A stretch of DNA of 64,000 nt from Lunularia cruciata. Lineage: Eukaryota > Streptophyta > Marchantiopsida > Lunulariales > Lunulariaceae. A program made the translations under genes and the position numbers. Location of the stretch: positions 47,492,001-47,556,000 of the forward strand of contig OX419760.1 in assembly GCA_948567375.1 (NCBI GenBank), in the 5' to 3' direction. Position 1 is the stretch's first letter; every line of letters starts with the position of its first letter. A model generated the notes under the pieces. That model had not been told where the DNA came from, did not search any database, and saw only the letters and a list, made by a program, of their open reading frames with translations. Positions 44,881 through 57,983 of this stretch are shown here, one piece after another.

Positions 44881-47800
44881 CCTCCACTGAAGGTACAAAT
44901 TCCTTAATCAAAGTTACTTTGCATCAATCCAACATTGTGATCACAAATGAAAAATACTACCAATACTATGATTCCTCATAGATTCGTCAAAGCATTGCTT
45001 TGATTACTATCCACTCAAAATCAAACACACAGAATGAAATCAGAGTTGTAGAATCTAACATCTAACACACTCAGACTTGCAATGCAAATTTCTCCAAACA
45101 CTCACAAACACACACATAGGATTGATATTTAGAATTAAGCTAAACAATGAGCATTGAATTACAACACTTCACTTTACTCAACTTTGAAAATATGAATAAT
45201 GAACCAAAAATATTGTGAATGTCTCCTTTAAATAGGTAGAGCCTATGATAATTATCTAATTATATACCATTTAAATTGCTAATTTTCCAATTTATAGATC
45301 CAAAATGACATTCCACTTCTTCGCTTTAGCCTCTTTACATCTCAAATATGTTACTAATCCAGTCCAATGTCTACCTTGATTTCAGCTTCTACACCCAAAA
45401 TATCTATAATTGCTTCCTCTACTTTGGATTCAACTACAACTTCTTTTACTATCACATCTTTAGTTTGAATTGCAATTAAAACTACATCTAATCTAACTAC
45501 ATCTCCTTTTCTACTCTAACTTCTTCAATGACTTCAGGTAACTCACCCAAAGACACTTGCACTCCTACCTCTGCTACTTCACATTTAGGTTCTTCCTTCA
45601 TACTACTCCAAAGTTTATCATTATATGATCTAACTAAATCTAATCTGAGACTCACAATGTCTCATACTTCTAACATCTTCCTATCTATCCTCTCTCTCAA
45701 GCAAATCAAAAGATTATTTAATTTAGTGTCCTTTGCTTTTCTCTTCTTGTCTCCTACACCGACAACTTCAACTTGTGCAGTCTAGCTTCTTCCAACTTTA
45801 CTTTTGCTTTTGTACTCAACATCACTTTCATCCTTGCGATGATCTCTCCTACCAATTCCGATGTAAAACCATGAGTTCTCTCTACTTTCAACTCTTCACA
45901 ATACATATGTAATTTTTCTTTGTACTCAGCCATCAACATCTTCTTCTCCTTTGCATATTGAGCAATCTTGCCTTCTACACTTCTTACCAGACCTTGTAAT
46001 CTTTCCTCCTCTCAATTTCTACTTGTCAACTCTCTCTACCATGCTTGATCTTTCTCTGTTGCACTTGATCTCAAACTATCCAACTCTTGCTCCATTATTG
46101 CTATGATGGCTTTGAGTGTTTCACTTCAATGTGCACTTCACCAACTTTGCTCTTCATTTTCTTAAATGTTGCCTTCTAATTTTTCAATTCTTAGGCTTGA
46201 AAATTGAGATCTCTCTTGCACTTTACAAAGTTCTCTTGCAAGTTCTTGAGAGTCTTCTTCCATATTATTGCATCCACCAAAAGTTCTTCAGCTTCTTCTT
46301 CTCTTTACGTTAATTCTCCTTCAAATCTTGAGCTTCTTTGCTAAGATACTTCATCACTTTCAACTCATTTGTCACCTCCTAATGATCTTCCTATATCTTC
46401 TCCTCCTCCTCCTCTTCCTTCTTCTTCAGCTGCAATAACAAGGACAAAAGAATTGCTAGCAAATACTTTACCCCATCAAAATCTTTCACCTTATCCTTGT
46501 AGTCTTTATACTTGGCTTCCACAAGCAAATCCTCCTTTAGTGCCTTACTCCAAACATTGCAATCTTCTCACCTTCAAAGTCATTTCTTCCAAAATTTCTT
46601 CTCCATCTTTTACTCAACTCAAATCTGCAATTGCAATCTGTAATCCTCAACCTCACTCCCTTTTAGAACACCACCGTCCGTTCTTCTTCTCTCTCTTCTT
46701 CCATCTCTACCATAGTTAATTTCAAATAGGGAGCATCTCCTCCTTCCATACAATCAATCACATGGAACTCCTCATCCTCTTCTATAGCCACTTTGTCCAC
46801 TAACTACTAGACTTTGGGCTCACCTTCACTATCACTTGACTCTCTACTTTGCAAAGTGAGTTCTTCTTCTTCCTTTGTGTCTTCTTGCTTGGACTCAACC
46901 TCACCTTCAGATTCTGCTCCTGAAGACAAGTCCACCACCACTACCTTGCCTCTTAGGTTCAATCTTCTTGTCTTTTGTGGTTGAACAAGTGACACCACAT
47001 CTTTGGGTCTATTCTGCTTCTTTATCTTTGGAATGGTCATTGCCACACTCTCCTTTTGTCTTGTCTTGGCAAAGTGTTCATTGTTTGCTTGAATTTGTAG
47101 AACATAATGTGACTCATCTGCATCCGCCTCTCAATACAGATCTAGGTAGAAATGCAAAACCATTCTTTGTTTCTCCTCTATTATCAGCAAGTTTAAACCC
47201 CAGATAAAAATGTGTTGCAAATGGTATGAAATAGTGAGGCAACATATCCATTCTCTAGTTGACAATTATTTGTGTTGTCTACTAGTGAAAGCACTTTGCA
47301 CAATTTACCTTTTCTCCTACAAACATTTGATGAACGAACATTGCTTGATTCATTGTCATGTACATGGTTTGCTTAGGTTTGAGCATCACCATCAAAGCCC
47401 CAACAATACTTTGCCTTATTGGGTCCCAATAGGTATCCACCTTGTAACCATTGTTGGTACGGGGAGCGTTGAAGGAATTTCTTACTTTTGCGGTTTCTTC
47501 TAAAACCTCTCCCTTCCAATAGAAGGTGACTCTGACTGCATCCTCCGCTTCCTTTCTCAAGACTACTTCCAATCCAACTCTATCTATCAAGTTGGATTCC
47601 CTCTCGTCCCACCTACTTTGGGGCCATCCTCAAAATTACTAGCAACTATCTCTACCATGAATCTTGGAAAACTCAAGTCTAGTTCCAAGCCAAGAATGTG
47701 ATCCAATGTCTACTAAAGGATTTGATTTGTGCCAGTACATCTAACCTCCAAATAGCTAGACTCCTCACTACAAGTGAGGAGCTCTCCCTTCTGCCCTTTT

Positions 47801-48376
47801 TTTCCATCATGTGCTCATAAATTCTAGGTCATTGGAACACAATCCCCCCTCTTGGACACGTGATTCTAACCCCTTGTGATATTTGTAAAATTACCCTCTC
47901 ATTTGGCTTTGTAACTTGCATTCCTTCAAGAAAACTATTAAGAGAAACAAGATATCTTCTTGACATTTCAGATTAATTGACAAAGTCTTAATTTTATAGT
48001 GCTTTGTGATGCAGCAATTCTTCAATCGATTTGCAATTAACACTCATAGATTTTGCATGTTTGTTTCCTATCACTCTCAAATTATCGTTCTCACAACTCA
48101 ACCATTTCTTTGATTTACCTTATTGACTGGTGTGACACAAAGAAAATTTGTTACAACTTCTTTGGATTGGGATGAGCCTCTCAATATGAAGTAGCCTTAC
48201 TTTGGGTCCACCACTCCATAAGTCCAAGTACTTCTTTCTTTAACCTAAAGTCAACTTCTTTGGGTCTACTCCGAACACACAATTCTCCTCTTTTCTTCTT
48301 CATTGGGCGGCAATTTAATTTCAACAATATATTTCCTCTTTAAAACTCATAAAAAGTGCAAAACATGGGTACCACA
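44881..48376 (-). repeat. 3' LTR of element C, main piece
   Basis: Continues the C LTR after element D (CTCCACTGAAGGTACAAATT matches the uninterrupted copies at about 18795 and 54500) and ends GGGTACCACA at 48376. A purine-rich tract follows on the minus strand (TTTGAGGGAAGGGGTA, 48377-48392). Confidence 0.9.
45361..47658 (-). pseudogene. LTR-embedded reading frame, copy 2 (3' LTR of C)
   Basis: Same layout as the copy at 54971-57259: ATG at 47658, NNGYKVDTYWD motif in the piece 47282-47590, acidic serine-rich piece 46807-47046 and coiled-coil-like pieces to about 45400. Several stops and frameshifts. Function unknown. Confidence 0.6.
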
Positions 48377-48475
48377 TACCCCTTCCCTCAAATGTAAGCA
48401 TCCTCACAAACATCAACTCTCTCTTCTTTGTACAAGTCCAAGCCATGGTCCAATATTTTTTAACTCTCCACCCAT

Positions 48476-49640
48476 TCATTCAAATGAAAAATGAGTTCCT
48501 TCCAAGTATGTGAGTTGAATTGAGCCATTGTCATAAATGTGCATTACATGATATGGACCTATCCACCTTAAGTGCAACTTGGCCGGAAAAAGTATTTGGC
48601 AATTGTCATATAATAGGACCAAATCTCCCTCTTGAATAGCAATAGGATTTATTTGCTTATCATGCATGGCTTTTTGTTGATCTTGTATCTCCTTTGTGGT
48701 TTGCATTGCATCATCTATTTTCTCTTCTAACCACATCAATTGATGGATCCAAAGATCTTGAATTTCTTCCTTTGACAATTGTTCCTCACAAAGGATCCAA
48801 TATGATGGTACTTCAAATTCAACTGGTAGTATGGGATGCAATCCGTATGTTATGACATATGGAGTTTGTTTGGTTGTAATCTTCTGAATTGTTCTTTATG
48901 CCCACTGAGTTACAAGTAGCTTTGTGTTGCAATCATAGGCATAATTGACAGTCACATTGTTCAAAATTTTACATATCAATCCATTCACTTTCTCCTCTAG
49001 TTCATTCACTTTTAGGTTGTAAGGTGTCATCTTTTGATATTTGAATTGGAAGTACTTGGTTAATGCCTCCACAAGTGAGTTCAAAATATGAGTCCCTCAA
49101 TCACTTACCAATTCCAAACGACATCCATAATGTGAAATGATGTTTTGGAATAAAAATTCTACAACCATTTATGCATCATCTTGTCAAGTTACCTTAACTT
49201 CAACCATCTTGGTAGCATAATCAATGAAAACCAAGATGTATCTCTTCCTCATAAATTGGATCAATGGTCAAATCAGACCCACAAAATCAATTCCACATTC
49301 TTGAATGGGGCCAATGGCAAAATTGGTCTCAAAGGCCATTGAGAAGTAGCCATCAACTTTCTTGTTCTTTGACAAGCATCACAACTTTGCATATGGATTT
49401 GAGTATCCTTGTACATCATAGGCCACTAATACCCCAATGCAAGAATTTTTTATGGTGTTCTTTAGGGCATAGTGCACCCCCAATGCTTTTGAGTGTAATG
49501 ACTTGATTACTCCTCTAACTTTGTATGCTTCCAAGCATCTCCAAAGTACTTTATCTTCATCCATTTTAAATAAAATGTTGTGCTTTAGTTGGTAAAATTC
49601 TTGAGGAAGACTGCACTCTACACTGGGTCTAATCCCTAAG
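48476..49640 (-). pseudogene. Integrase remnant of element C
   Basis: From high to low coordinates: zinc-finger end (Cys residues around 49380-49560), a heavily mutated core, and an open C-terminal piece (48841-48476, 121 codons). The last has KQINPIAIQEGDLVLLYDN and LRWIGPYHV, the GPY motif of gypsy integrases. No chromodomain follows. Confidence 0.75.
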
Positions 49641-50340
49641 AACACTGGCAAGTATGCAAATAATGGTATTTGATTGCATACCTTGTACTTTGCATTGCCA
49701 TCAAATGATACAATTCTTCATTGGGAACCCAACCGTTGACTTCCAAATCCTGGTATTGAGTCTCCAACCTAGACAAGAAGTCTACATTTGAATGCAAAGC
49801 TCCCTTTCTTACTTGTACAATGTATGTGAATTCTTGTAATAACAAGATCCATCTTGCAATTTGCCCAAATAGGTTGGCCTTTGTCACCAAATACTACCAT
49901 GCATAATGGTCTACATGGACAACAAACTTGTAACCTAAACTAGGTAGTGGCAAAATTTCTTGCATGCATACACCATGCCAAGGGCTTCTCTTTAAGTAGT
50001 AGTATAGTTCTTTTCTACAACTAAAAGTTCTTGGCTAGCACAATAAATTGGATAGTCCTTTTTCTTCTCATCTTTTTGACTCACTCACTACTCAAATTTC
50101 CATGGACAGAGTATCAACATACAAACAAAAAATGACATCCCGATTTGGAGCCCTCATAATTGGTGCTTCCACTAGTTTTTTCTTCAACACTCGGAAAATT
50201 TCTTCCTGTTTTGCTTCCCACAAATAGTCCTTGGACTTCTTCAGCAGCTTTGTTAAAGGTGCGGCTAGCATTGCATAATTAGACACAAAGCATCTGTAGT
50301 ATCCGATTTGTTCCAAGAAGGCTTTCAACTCCTAAATATT
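49636..50340 (-). pseudogene. RT connection and RNase H remnant of element C
   Basis: Reads ELKAFLEQIGYYRCFVSNYA (near 50330), then PLTKLLKK...F.W, the connection that normally follows the RT palm. The RNase H end is at 49890-49636 (ARWILLLQEFTYIVQVRKG, then NVDFLSRL). The RT palm and fingers, including the YxDD box, should lie just upstream but are absent. Confidence 0.75.
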
Positions 50341-50344
50341 TTTA

Positions 50345-50952
50345 GCGGATTCCAAATTTGAGATAACTTTCAAGACAAATCTTTGGATTCATCTTCATCT
50401 TTTGACAAACTTCATCTCCAAGATGTGGAACCTTCATCCAACTCACTATCATCAAATTTTTGTCTTTGGATGAAATGCCCTTGAACCTCAACTTTTGCTG
50501 GTGCCAATCCTCAACAACTTGAGCATTATACAACTGGGGTCTTCCAATCAACAATGGATAACCAGTTTTGGTCATTGGTCTCAACATAATGTAGTTTAAT
50601 TTGAAGAGCACTTCCCTAATGATCATGATGACATTAGACAACATGCCCAAAGGTCATCTTATGGCCTGATCCAAAAACTTCAAAATTTGGAATGTGGATT
50701 TGAACATGCGATACCTCAATCAATGTGCAGTGCCTTTTGTCATGACATTCACATCAGAACCCAAATCAATGGTACCAATGTGATCATAAAACCCATGATT
50801 TCCACATCCACTTCAAAAGATCCCAAATCTTCTTGCTCAATATGATAGATGGCCGTCAATTCTTTCTTGGTCATCTTCCTTACTTTCTTGAGGGCCAAAC
50901 TCAATTGCTTCTCATACAACTTATTGTTCTCCCACAATTGTTGTAATACCAA
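50345..50952 (-). pseudogene. Protease remnant of element C
   Basis: Minus strand: VDVEIMGF, then IDLGSDVNVM across 50755-50775, a retropepsin active site with Leu for Ser/Thr, followed by GYPLLIGRPQLYNAQVVEDW (50540-50600). It runs directly into the RNase H connection with about 65 residues between. Confidence 0.7.
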
Positions 50953-51989
50953 TAGCTAGACATATGATCTAGAGATGAAATTTGGTTTAGTACCATCAGT
51001 AAGGATGTTATACATGATTGACTAAGTAGATCAGACAAAGGTATCACCAAAAGAGTACTTCTACTAATAGGCCAGAAATTGAAATATGATTGGAAACTTT
51101 AGAATCAATAGCTAGGCATATGATCTAGAGGTGAAACTTGGGATGGTGACATCTAGAGGGATGTTGCACATGATGGAGAAAGTAGATCAGATAGAGGTGT
51201 CACCAAAAGAGCACTTTTAATAATAGGGCAAAAGCCAAAACAAGCTTAAAAAACTTTGAAGGCAATTTTGAAGGCCTAAATGGATGAATTAGGCCTTCAA
51301 AATGAATTCCCCCCCCTCCCTCACACCAATAAGACTAGCCTTCCCCCTTGGTATCACCAAGAGCTTTCAAAAGATATCTCACCTACGTGATTCTTAGATT
51401 CCTACAAGAAGATTCCCTCCAATCAAAGCTTGTTTGACAAACCAGATTGCACCAAGACCGACATGTCACCCATCCAAGCAAGTTATCTAAAGGTGGAGCT
51501 TGATGATAGGTCACCTATCCATATACCTAATCCTATGGTGTAGCTTCCTTGGAGGAGATCCTCTTTGGCTATATAATAAAGAGAAGGTGCTCCTTTGGGG
51601 CATTGGAGTTTGAGTGTGGAATTCATGTTTTCTCTTTTGTGTTTCTCTATCCTCAAAATATTACAATTGCTTAAAGATAACATTTTCTTGGGTAGATGCC
51701 AAATCTGCCACAATATCATATTAAGATACTCCTTAGAGATTCACCTTCTTGACCTTGGTCTTTGGGTTCAAGGTTTCCCTCTTCTCCAATCTTACTTTGG
51801 GTTGCTTTATAATGGTGATCAGAGTACCGATGGTCTAAAGCCAAGGTACTTTGGGTTTACACATCTCAGCTTGGATCAGATCCTCTACTTTGGATCTAAT
51901 GTCAGCTGGAAAAATAGAAGGTTTCATCTTTGGGTCCTCCTCCAAACTCATCTCATAAGTTCTTTGCACCACCTCTTGAATTTCCTTTT

Positions 51990-54100
51990 GTAAAGCCTTT
52001 GCTTTAGCTTTTGCCAAGATTTTCTCTTCTTTTACAGATAGGATTGACTTAGGCCAAAGTCTCTTTGCCTTCTAGAAGATGAAGAAGTAGTTTTTACTTC
52101 TTTAAGATCACATTTCTTCTTTTTGAGCATGTTTCAACTTGCAACACTTGAAGATCCGGCCAATCTCCTTCTTGAGTCCTCTCTTCCTCAAGAGTTATGC
52201 AATTTACTATAGCATCTCCCTTTGACTGTAGTGTAGTGCGCTCAGCTAGAGTATGTACATACTTTACCAGAGGCTCTGGGTTGGGTGGCTGAGGACACTA
52301 GTTGCAAACATGCCCCAAAACTTTATAGTTCCCACAAAGGAGGACATACCCAATTTGACACCCCGACTCATGACAATTTGGTGACCAATGGCCCATAGAA
52401 CCAATATTGTAACATGCACTTGGTGCAACATTCTAAGGCTTTTTTAGGCTGCCCATCGGTATTCTTTGTTGGGGAGCATTATTGTTATACTCCCTTGGTC
52501 CATACCTTGGACCTTGGTAATGTGCTTGCTTGAGGTTGTACCTCTTGTGTCTAGCAAAATGCCTCTTCTTCTTCATTTGGTCCCAACTTGGAACCCAATC
52601 AATCTGCTGCATTGGAAATGCAGTTCTTGTCAAGCACTCTTTGTTGGCATGACCTGACTTCTAATCAAGTACTCCATGTTAACATGACCTGACTTTTCTT
52701 TTGTCCTTAGCTCCAATCATTTGGATTTCAAAATCCACAAACTCTTTAATGAGATTCTATAGCTTAGTGTCAATTTTATTTAGAATTTTTGATGGAGGGG
52801 TCAATAATTTCCTTCTTTCTTGCCTTCGGGTCCTTCTTGGCTTTCTAGTTCTTCTTTGGATTCCAAAGAAGAACTAGAATACATGGAGGATTCATTTGAA
52901 GAAGGGGAAGTACTACAAGAAGACCTTTGTTTGAGCTTCTTGCCTTTCTTCTCTTGGTTTCTTTTATCACAAAACAAATGAGAGTGGACTGCCTTGTATT
53001 AGGCAACATGTTTGAGAACCTTGTCCAAGGAAAGAACCTTGTCCTCTCCCTTGCAAAAATATGAATTTCTAGTGACAATCCACTAAGGAACTAGGTAATG
53101 GCTTGGGCATTGGAGTAACCCACCACACCAGATTGCTTTGGCACTTGGTTCAGTAGAGCCATAAACTACTTAGAGTAGTCTCTCAACTTCTTGTTCTTGC
53201 CTTGGTCCAAATCATTTAGTGCTGCAAAGTCACTTGTATCATAGTCAACATCTTGGAATTGTTCCAAGAAGTTGTCTTGCAAGTCTGTCTAGTTGGCTAA
53301 TCTAGACCCCTTTTTGGGTTACATGGGTGTACCAACTCCTTGCTTTCTTTTAGAGTGGATGTGGGAAAATATGCACCAATTGGCAGAGTCATGTTCCTTG
53401 TTGGCAAAGGAAATTACTTCAAACCTTGATAAATTCATTGGGATTTTAATCATGTTCTATTCCCTTGTACTCCTAATCTGTGTGCCTAGTAATAGGTAAC
53501 AAAGTCATTTTGTAAGTTTGATAATTAGGTTGTGGTGGTGCCAAACTAGTTTTGCCCAAGGTATTGGTTGGTGACTGTGTGTTAGTTTCAGCCTACGCGT
53601 TCCAAGGTACCAAATTTGACAATGGGTCTTCTTTGATAGGTTCTTCTTCTAAGAGTATGTCAACTTCAATCCAAGGTAGAGGAAGAAATTCAATATCTTC
53701 AAATTTCTCATTAAGATCCCTTTGAACTAGTCAAGGAATCATGTGTAAGATGTATTGACACTCTTCTTCTCATGGATAAATTCTTTTAAATAACCGGCAC
53801 TCTTGACAGCTTTGGAAGAAGTTGGTGCACTATGTTGTAACAAATATGTTTGCCCACTTGAATCTTTTTGTTTCTTGGAATGAGGAGATCTAAAGTAGCC
53901 TCAACACCCAATTTCACATTTCCTTTGTTCAAGGTCTTTCAAGGCTTCTTGAACTTCATGAAGAAGTTGTAGATCCAATGCCTCCTTCTCAAATTCTTCA
54001 CTAATGAGTTGGATCTTCAAGCATTCTTCTTCTTTATGGTGCAAATTTCATCTATGAGCACTCTCTTCTCATTGTTCTCTTGATGCAAACATTCATATTG
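51990..54100 (-). pseudogene. gag remnant of element C
   Basis: Capsid-like segment at about 53060-53420 (minus): DNFLEQFQDVDYDTSDFAAL, then LDQGKNKKLRDYS and NAQAITQFLSGLSLEI, resembling Retrotrans_gag. Two zinc knuckles follow near 52290-52420: CYNIGSMGHWSPNC (second Cys replaced by Ile) and CGNYKVLGHVCN. The intervening 52433-52633 frame is rich in Arg, Gln and Asn. Many stops. Confidence 0.65.
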
Positions 54101-54156
54101 GTTGGATGATCAACTTAAGATTTGGCTTTGTATTCTTCCACTCTTGAGATTTGTAT

Positions 54157-54173
54157 CCCCAACAGTGGCACCA
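54157..54173 (-). other. Primer binding site of element C
   Basis: Minus strand TGGTGCCACTGTTGGGG, seven bases inside the 5' LTR. It is similar to the site of element E and to Athila/Tat-type sites. Confidence 0.7.
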
Positions 54174-54180
54174 AAAATCA

Positions 54181-57100
54181 TGTGACAACCTAACAAGTAT
54201 CAATTTTGTAGTAATTAGCAAGTAAAAATTTTTACCCACAAAGATACAAGTTAGAAATGGTCAAACAATACGTAAAAGATAACAAATGAGTTCTTCTTGG
54301 TTGTGTCTTTAGTCTCTTGGGTAGAAATTGCATCCAAAAGAAAGTAACAACCATTGAATCATAGACTTGTCACAAATCACAACACCCATAATCACAATCC
54401 ATCAATGTCTTCCAAACCAATCTCAATTGTGATGATTCAATTCTCCCAAAGAAGGCTACTTCATGAAAAAATGACTTCACCTCAGAATTATGTTCCATCC
54501 CTCAACTAAAGGCACAACTTTCTCAATCAAAGTCGCTTTGCATCAATCCAACACTATAATCACAAATTCAAATTACTATCAACACTAAGATTCCACTAAG
54601 ATTTGTCAAGGCTTTGCTTTGATTGCTATCCACTTAAGATCAAACACACCAAATGAAATCAGAGTTGTAGAATCCAACATCTAACACACTTAGACTTGCA
54701 ATGCAAACTTCTCCAAACACTCACAAACACACACACAGGTTTGATACTCGCAATTAAGCTAAAATGACAAGCACTAAGTTATAGCACTTCACTTTACTCA
54801 ACTTCAAAAATATGAATACTAAAAGATACATTTGCAAATGCCTCTTTTAACTAGGCAGAGCACTATGACAATTATCTAACTATATACTATTTCAATTGCT
54901 ATGTTACCAACCTATAGATCCAAAATGACATTCCACTTCTTCATATCTGCCTATTCAAATCTCAAATTTTTTACAAATCCAATCCAATGTCTACCTTGAC
55001 TTTAGCTTCTACACTTGAATTTCCTTCAATAACTTCCTCTACTTTGGGTTCAACTACAACTTCTTCTATTATCACATCTTTAGTCCAAATTGCAAATGAA
55101 ACCACATCTAATCTAACTACATCCTCCTTTTCTACTCTAACTTCTTTACTGACTTTAGGTAACTCACCTAAAGACACTTGCACACCTACCTCTACTACTT
55201 CACATTTAGGTTCTTCCTTCATGCTACTCCAAATTTTATCATTATATGATCTACTAAATCTAATCTAAGACTCATATTGTCTCCTACTTCTAACATCTTC
55301 CTATCTACCCTTTCTCTCAAGTGAATCAAAAGATTATTCAATTTAGTGCCCTTCACTTTTCTCTTCCTTGTCTCTTGTACCAACAACTTCAACTCATGCA
55401 CTCTGGCTTCTTTTAACTTTACTTTTGCTTCTACCCAACATTGCTTTCATCCTCTCAACTATCTCTCCTATTGATTCCCATGTATCTTGTGTGTACTCTC
55501 TACTTTCAACTCTTCACAATACATCTGCAATTTGTCTTTGTACTCAGCAGTCATCTTCTTCTCTTCTATATTTTGAGCTATTAAGAAGTATAGAAAGCCT
55601 TCTACACTTCTTACCAGACCTTGTAATCTTTCCTCCTCTCAATTTCTACTTGTCAGCTCTCTCTACCATGCTTGATCTTTCACTATTGCACTTGATCTTA
55701 AACTTTCCAACTCCTGCTCCATTAGAGCTATGCTGGCTTTTGAATGTATCACTTCAATGCATGCTTCACCAACTTTGCTCTTCATTTTCTTGAATGCTAC
55801 CTTCTAATTCTTCAATTCTTTGGTTTGACAGGCAAGATCTCTCTTGGCTTTTCAAAACTCTCTTGCAAGTTCTCAAGAGTCTTCTTCCAAGTAATGCATC
55901 CATCCAAAGTTCTTTAGCTTCTTCTTCTCCTTCAAATCTTGAGCTTCTTTGCCAAGATATTTCATCACATGCAACTCATCCATCACTTGATGATCTTTTT
56001 GTATCTTCTCCTTCTTCTTCTTCAACTACAATAACAAAGGACAAACAATTGCCAACAAATACTCTACCCTATCAAACTATTTCACCTTGTCCTCATGGTC
56101 TTTGTACTCGGCTTCCACAGGCAAATCCTCCTTCAATGCCTCACCCCCAAGTCATGATCTTCTCACCTTGAAAGTCATTTCTTTAGAGCTTTCTTCTTTG
56201 TCCTTTACTCAACTCTAACCTACAGTTGTAGTCTACAATCCTCTCTTCAACCTCACTCCCTTTTGGAATACCACCTTTGGTTCTTTTTCTCTCTCTTCTT
56301 CCATCTCTACCATAGGTAATTCCAAACAAGTGGTATTTCTTCCTTCCATATGATCAATTGCCATATGGAACTCCTCATTATCTTTAATAGCCACTTCCTC
56401 CACTGATTGTTGGACTTTGGGCTCACCTTCACTTTCACTTTACTCTCTACATTGCAAAGTGAGTTCTTCTTCTTCCTCTATGTCTTCTTCCTTGGACTCA
56501 ACCTCATCTTAAGATTTTGCTCCCAAAGATTGGTCCATCATTGCTACCTCACTTCTTAGGTTCAAACTTCTTGTCTTCCATGGCTGAACAGGTGATACCA
56601 CCTCTTTAGGTCTATTCTACTTCTGTATCTTTAGAATAGTCACTACCACGCTCTTCTTCTATCTCATCCTGGCAATGTTCATTTCTTGCTTGAATTTGCA
56701 AGATATAATGTTGCTTGTCTGCATCCGCCTTTCAACACAAATCTAGGTAGAAATGAAAAACCATTCTCTATTTCTCTTCCATTATTAGCAAGTTTAACCC
56801 CAAATAAAAATGAGCTACAAAAAATATGAAGTAGTGGAGCAACATATCTATCCTCCAATTGATAATTATTTGTCTTGTCCATTGGTGAAAGCACTTTGCT
56901 CAATTCACCTTTTCTCCTTCAAACATTTGATTAAAGAACACCACGTGATTCATCATCACATATGTGGTTTGCTCAGGTTTGAACATTTCCATCAAAGCAT
57001 CAAAATTACTTTGCCTTGTTGGGTCCCAATTGGTATCCACCTTGTAACCATTGTTGGTATAGGGAGCATTGAAGGAATTTCTTACTTCTGTGGTTTCTTC

Positions 57101-57983
57101 CGAATCCTCACCCTTTTGATAGAAGGTGATTCCAGCCGCATCCCTTGCTTCCTTTCCCAAGGCTAACCTCCAATCCAACTCTACCCATCAAGCTAGATTC
57201 CCACTCTTCCTCACTACTTTGGGACCAACCTCATAATTCTTGGCAACTATCTCTATCATGATCCCTGGAAAACTCAAGTTCCAATTCTAAGCAAGAAATA
57301 TGATCCAAAGTCTACTCAGTACTTTGATCCATGCCACTACATCTAACCTCCAATTGCTAGACTCCTCACTGCAAGTGAGAAGCTCTTCCTACTACCCTTA
57401 TTTGCCATCATGCACTCATGGATTCTAGGTCATTGGAACAATATTCCTCTTGTGGATGCATGATTCTAACTCCTTTTGATTGTTGGAAAATTACACTCTT
57501 GCTTGGCTTTATGACTTGTATTCCTCCAAAAAAATTACTAAGAAGAACAAGTTATCTTCTTGACATCTCAGATTTCCCTTGATAAAGTCTTAATTTTATA
57601 GTGCTCTATGACATAATTATTCTTGAGTTAACTTGCAATCAACACTCATAAATTCTATGTGTTTGTTTCCTGTCACTGAAATTATCCTTCTCATGACTCA
57701 ACCATTTCTTTGATTGTATCTTCTTGATTGGTGTGACCCAAAGACAAGTTGTTAAAACTTCTTTGGATTGGGTTGAGCTTCCTAATACAAAATAGCTTTA
57801 CTCCAAGTTCACCACTCTGTAAGTCCAATCCAAGTTTACTTCTTTCTTTGCTCCAAAGTTGACTTCTTTGGATCTACTCCAAACACACAATTCTTCTCTT
57901 TTCTTCTTCATTGGGCTGCAATTTGGTTTTAACAATACACTTCTTTGAAACTCATAAAAAACAAAAAAGATGTGAGTACCACA
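54181..57983 (-). repeat. 5' LTR of element C (3803 bp)
   Basis: On the + strand it starts TGTGACAACC and ends GTACCACA. Its size is far above the usual 0.3-1.5 kb of plant gypsy LTRs and comparable to Ogre/Tat-type giant LTRs. It contains a long degenerate frame on the element's sense strand. Confidence 0.92.
54971..57259 (-). pseudogene. LTR-embedded reading frame, copy 3 (5' LTR of C), about 763 codons
   Basis: From ATG 57259 to TAA 54971 on the element's sense strand, broken by stops and frameshifts. N-terminal part: NYEVGPKVV, then LDWRLALGKEARDAAG, TFYQKGEDSEET, NSFN(A)PYTNNGYKVDTNWD and MFKPEQTTYVMMNHVVFF, all recognisable in the other two LTR copies. The middle part is acidic and serine/glutamate-rich. 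The C-terminal part is coiled-coil-like (RVDRKMLEVGDNMSLRLDLV) and ends in glutamate-rich EVVVEPKVEEVIEGN...VDIGLDL. It has no RT, zinc knuckle or protease motif, and I recognise no family. It may be a captured host gene or an accessory ORF placed in the U3/U5 region. Confidence 0.6.

Larger units (their letters stand above)
31061..57983 (-). mobile_element. Element C: Tat/Athila-like gypsy element with 3.8-kb LTRs, nested in B
   Basis: Ends TATG (expected TGTG) and CACA; target duplication TCAAC (31056-31060) against TCAAT (57984-57988). On the minus strand the 5' LTR is 54181-57983 (3803 bp). The 3' LTR is split into 31061-31369, 39190-39202 and 44881-48376, about 3.8 kb once elements E and D and their target duplications are removed. 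The internal region 48377-54180 holds gag, protease, an RNase H part and integrase on the minus strand, but the RT core is missing. A solo LTR of the same family lies at 18474-22246. Confidence 0.9.

Noticed and set aside
53293-53499. Plus-strand 68-codon frame in the gag region of element C as a gene
   Set aside because: It lies opposite a recognisable minus-strand gag segment and has no motif of its own; it is a shadow frame.
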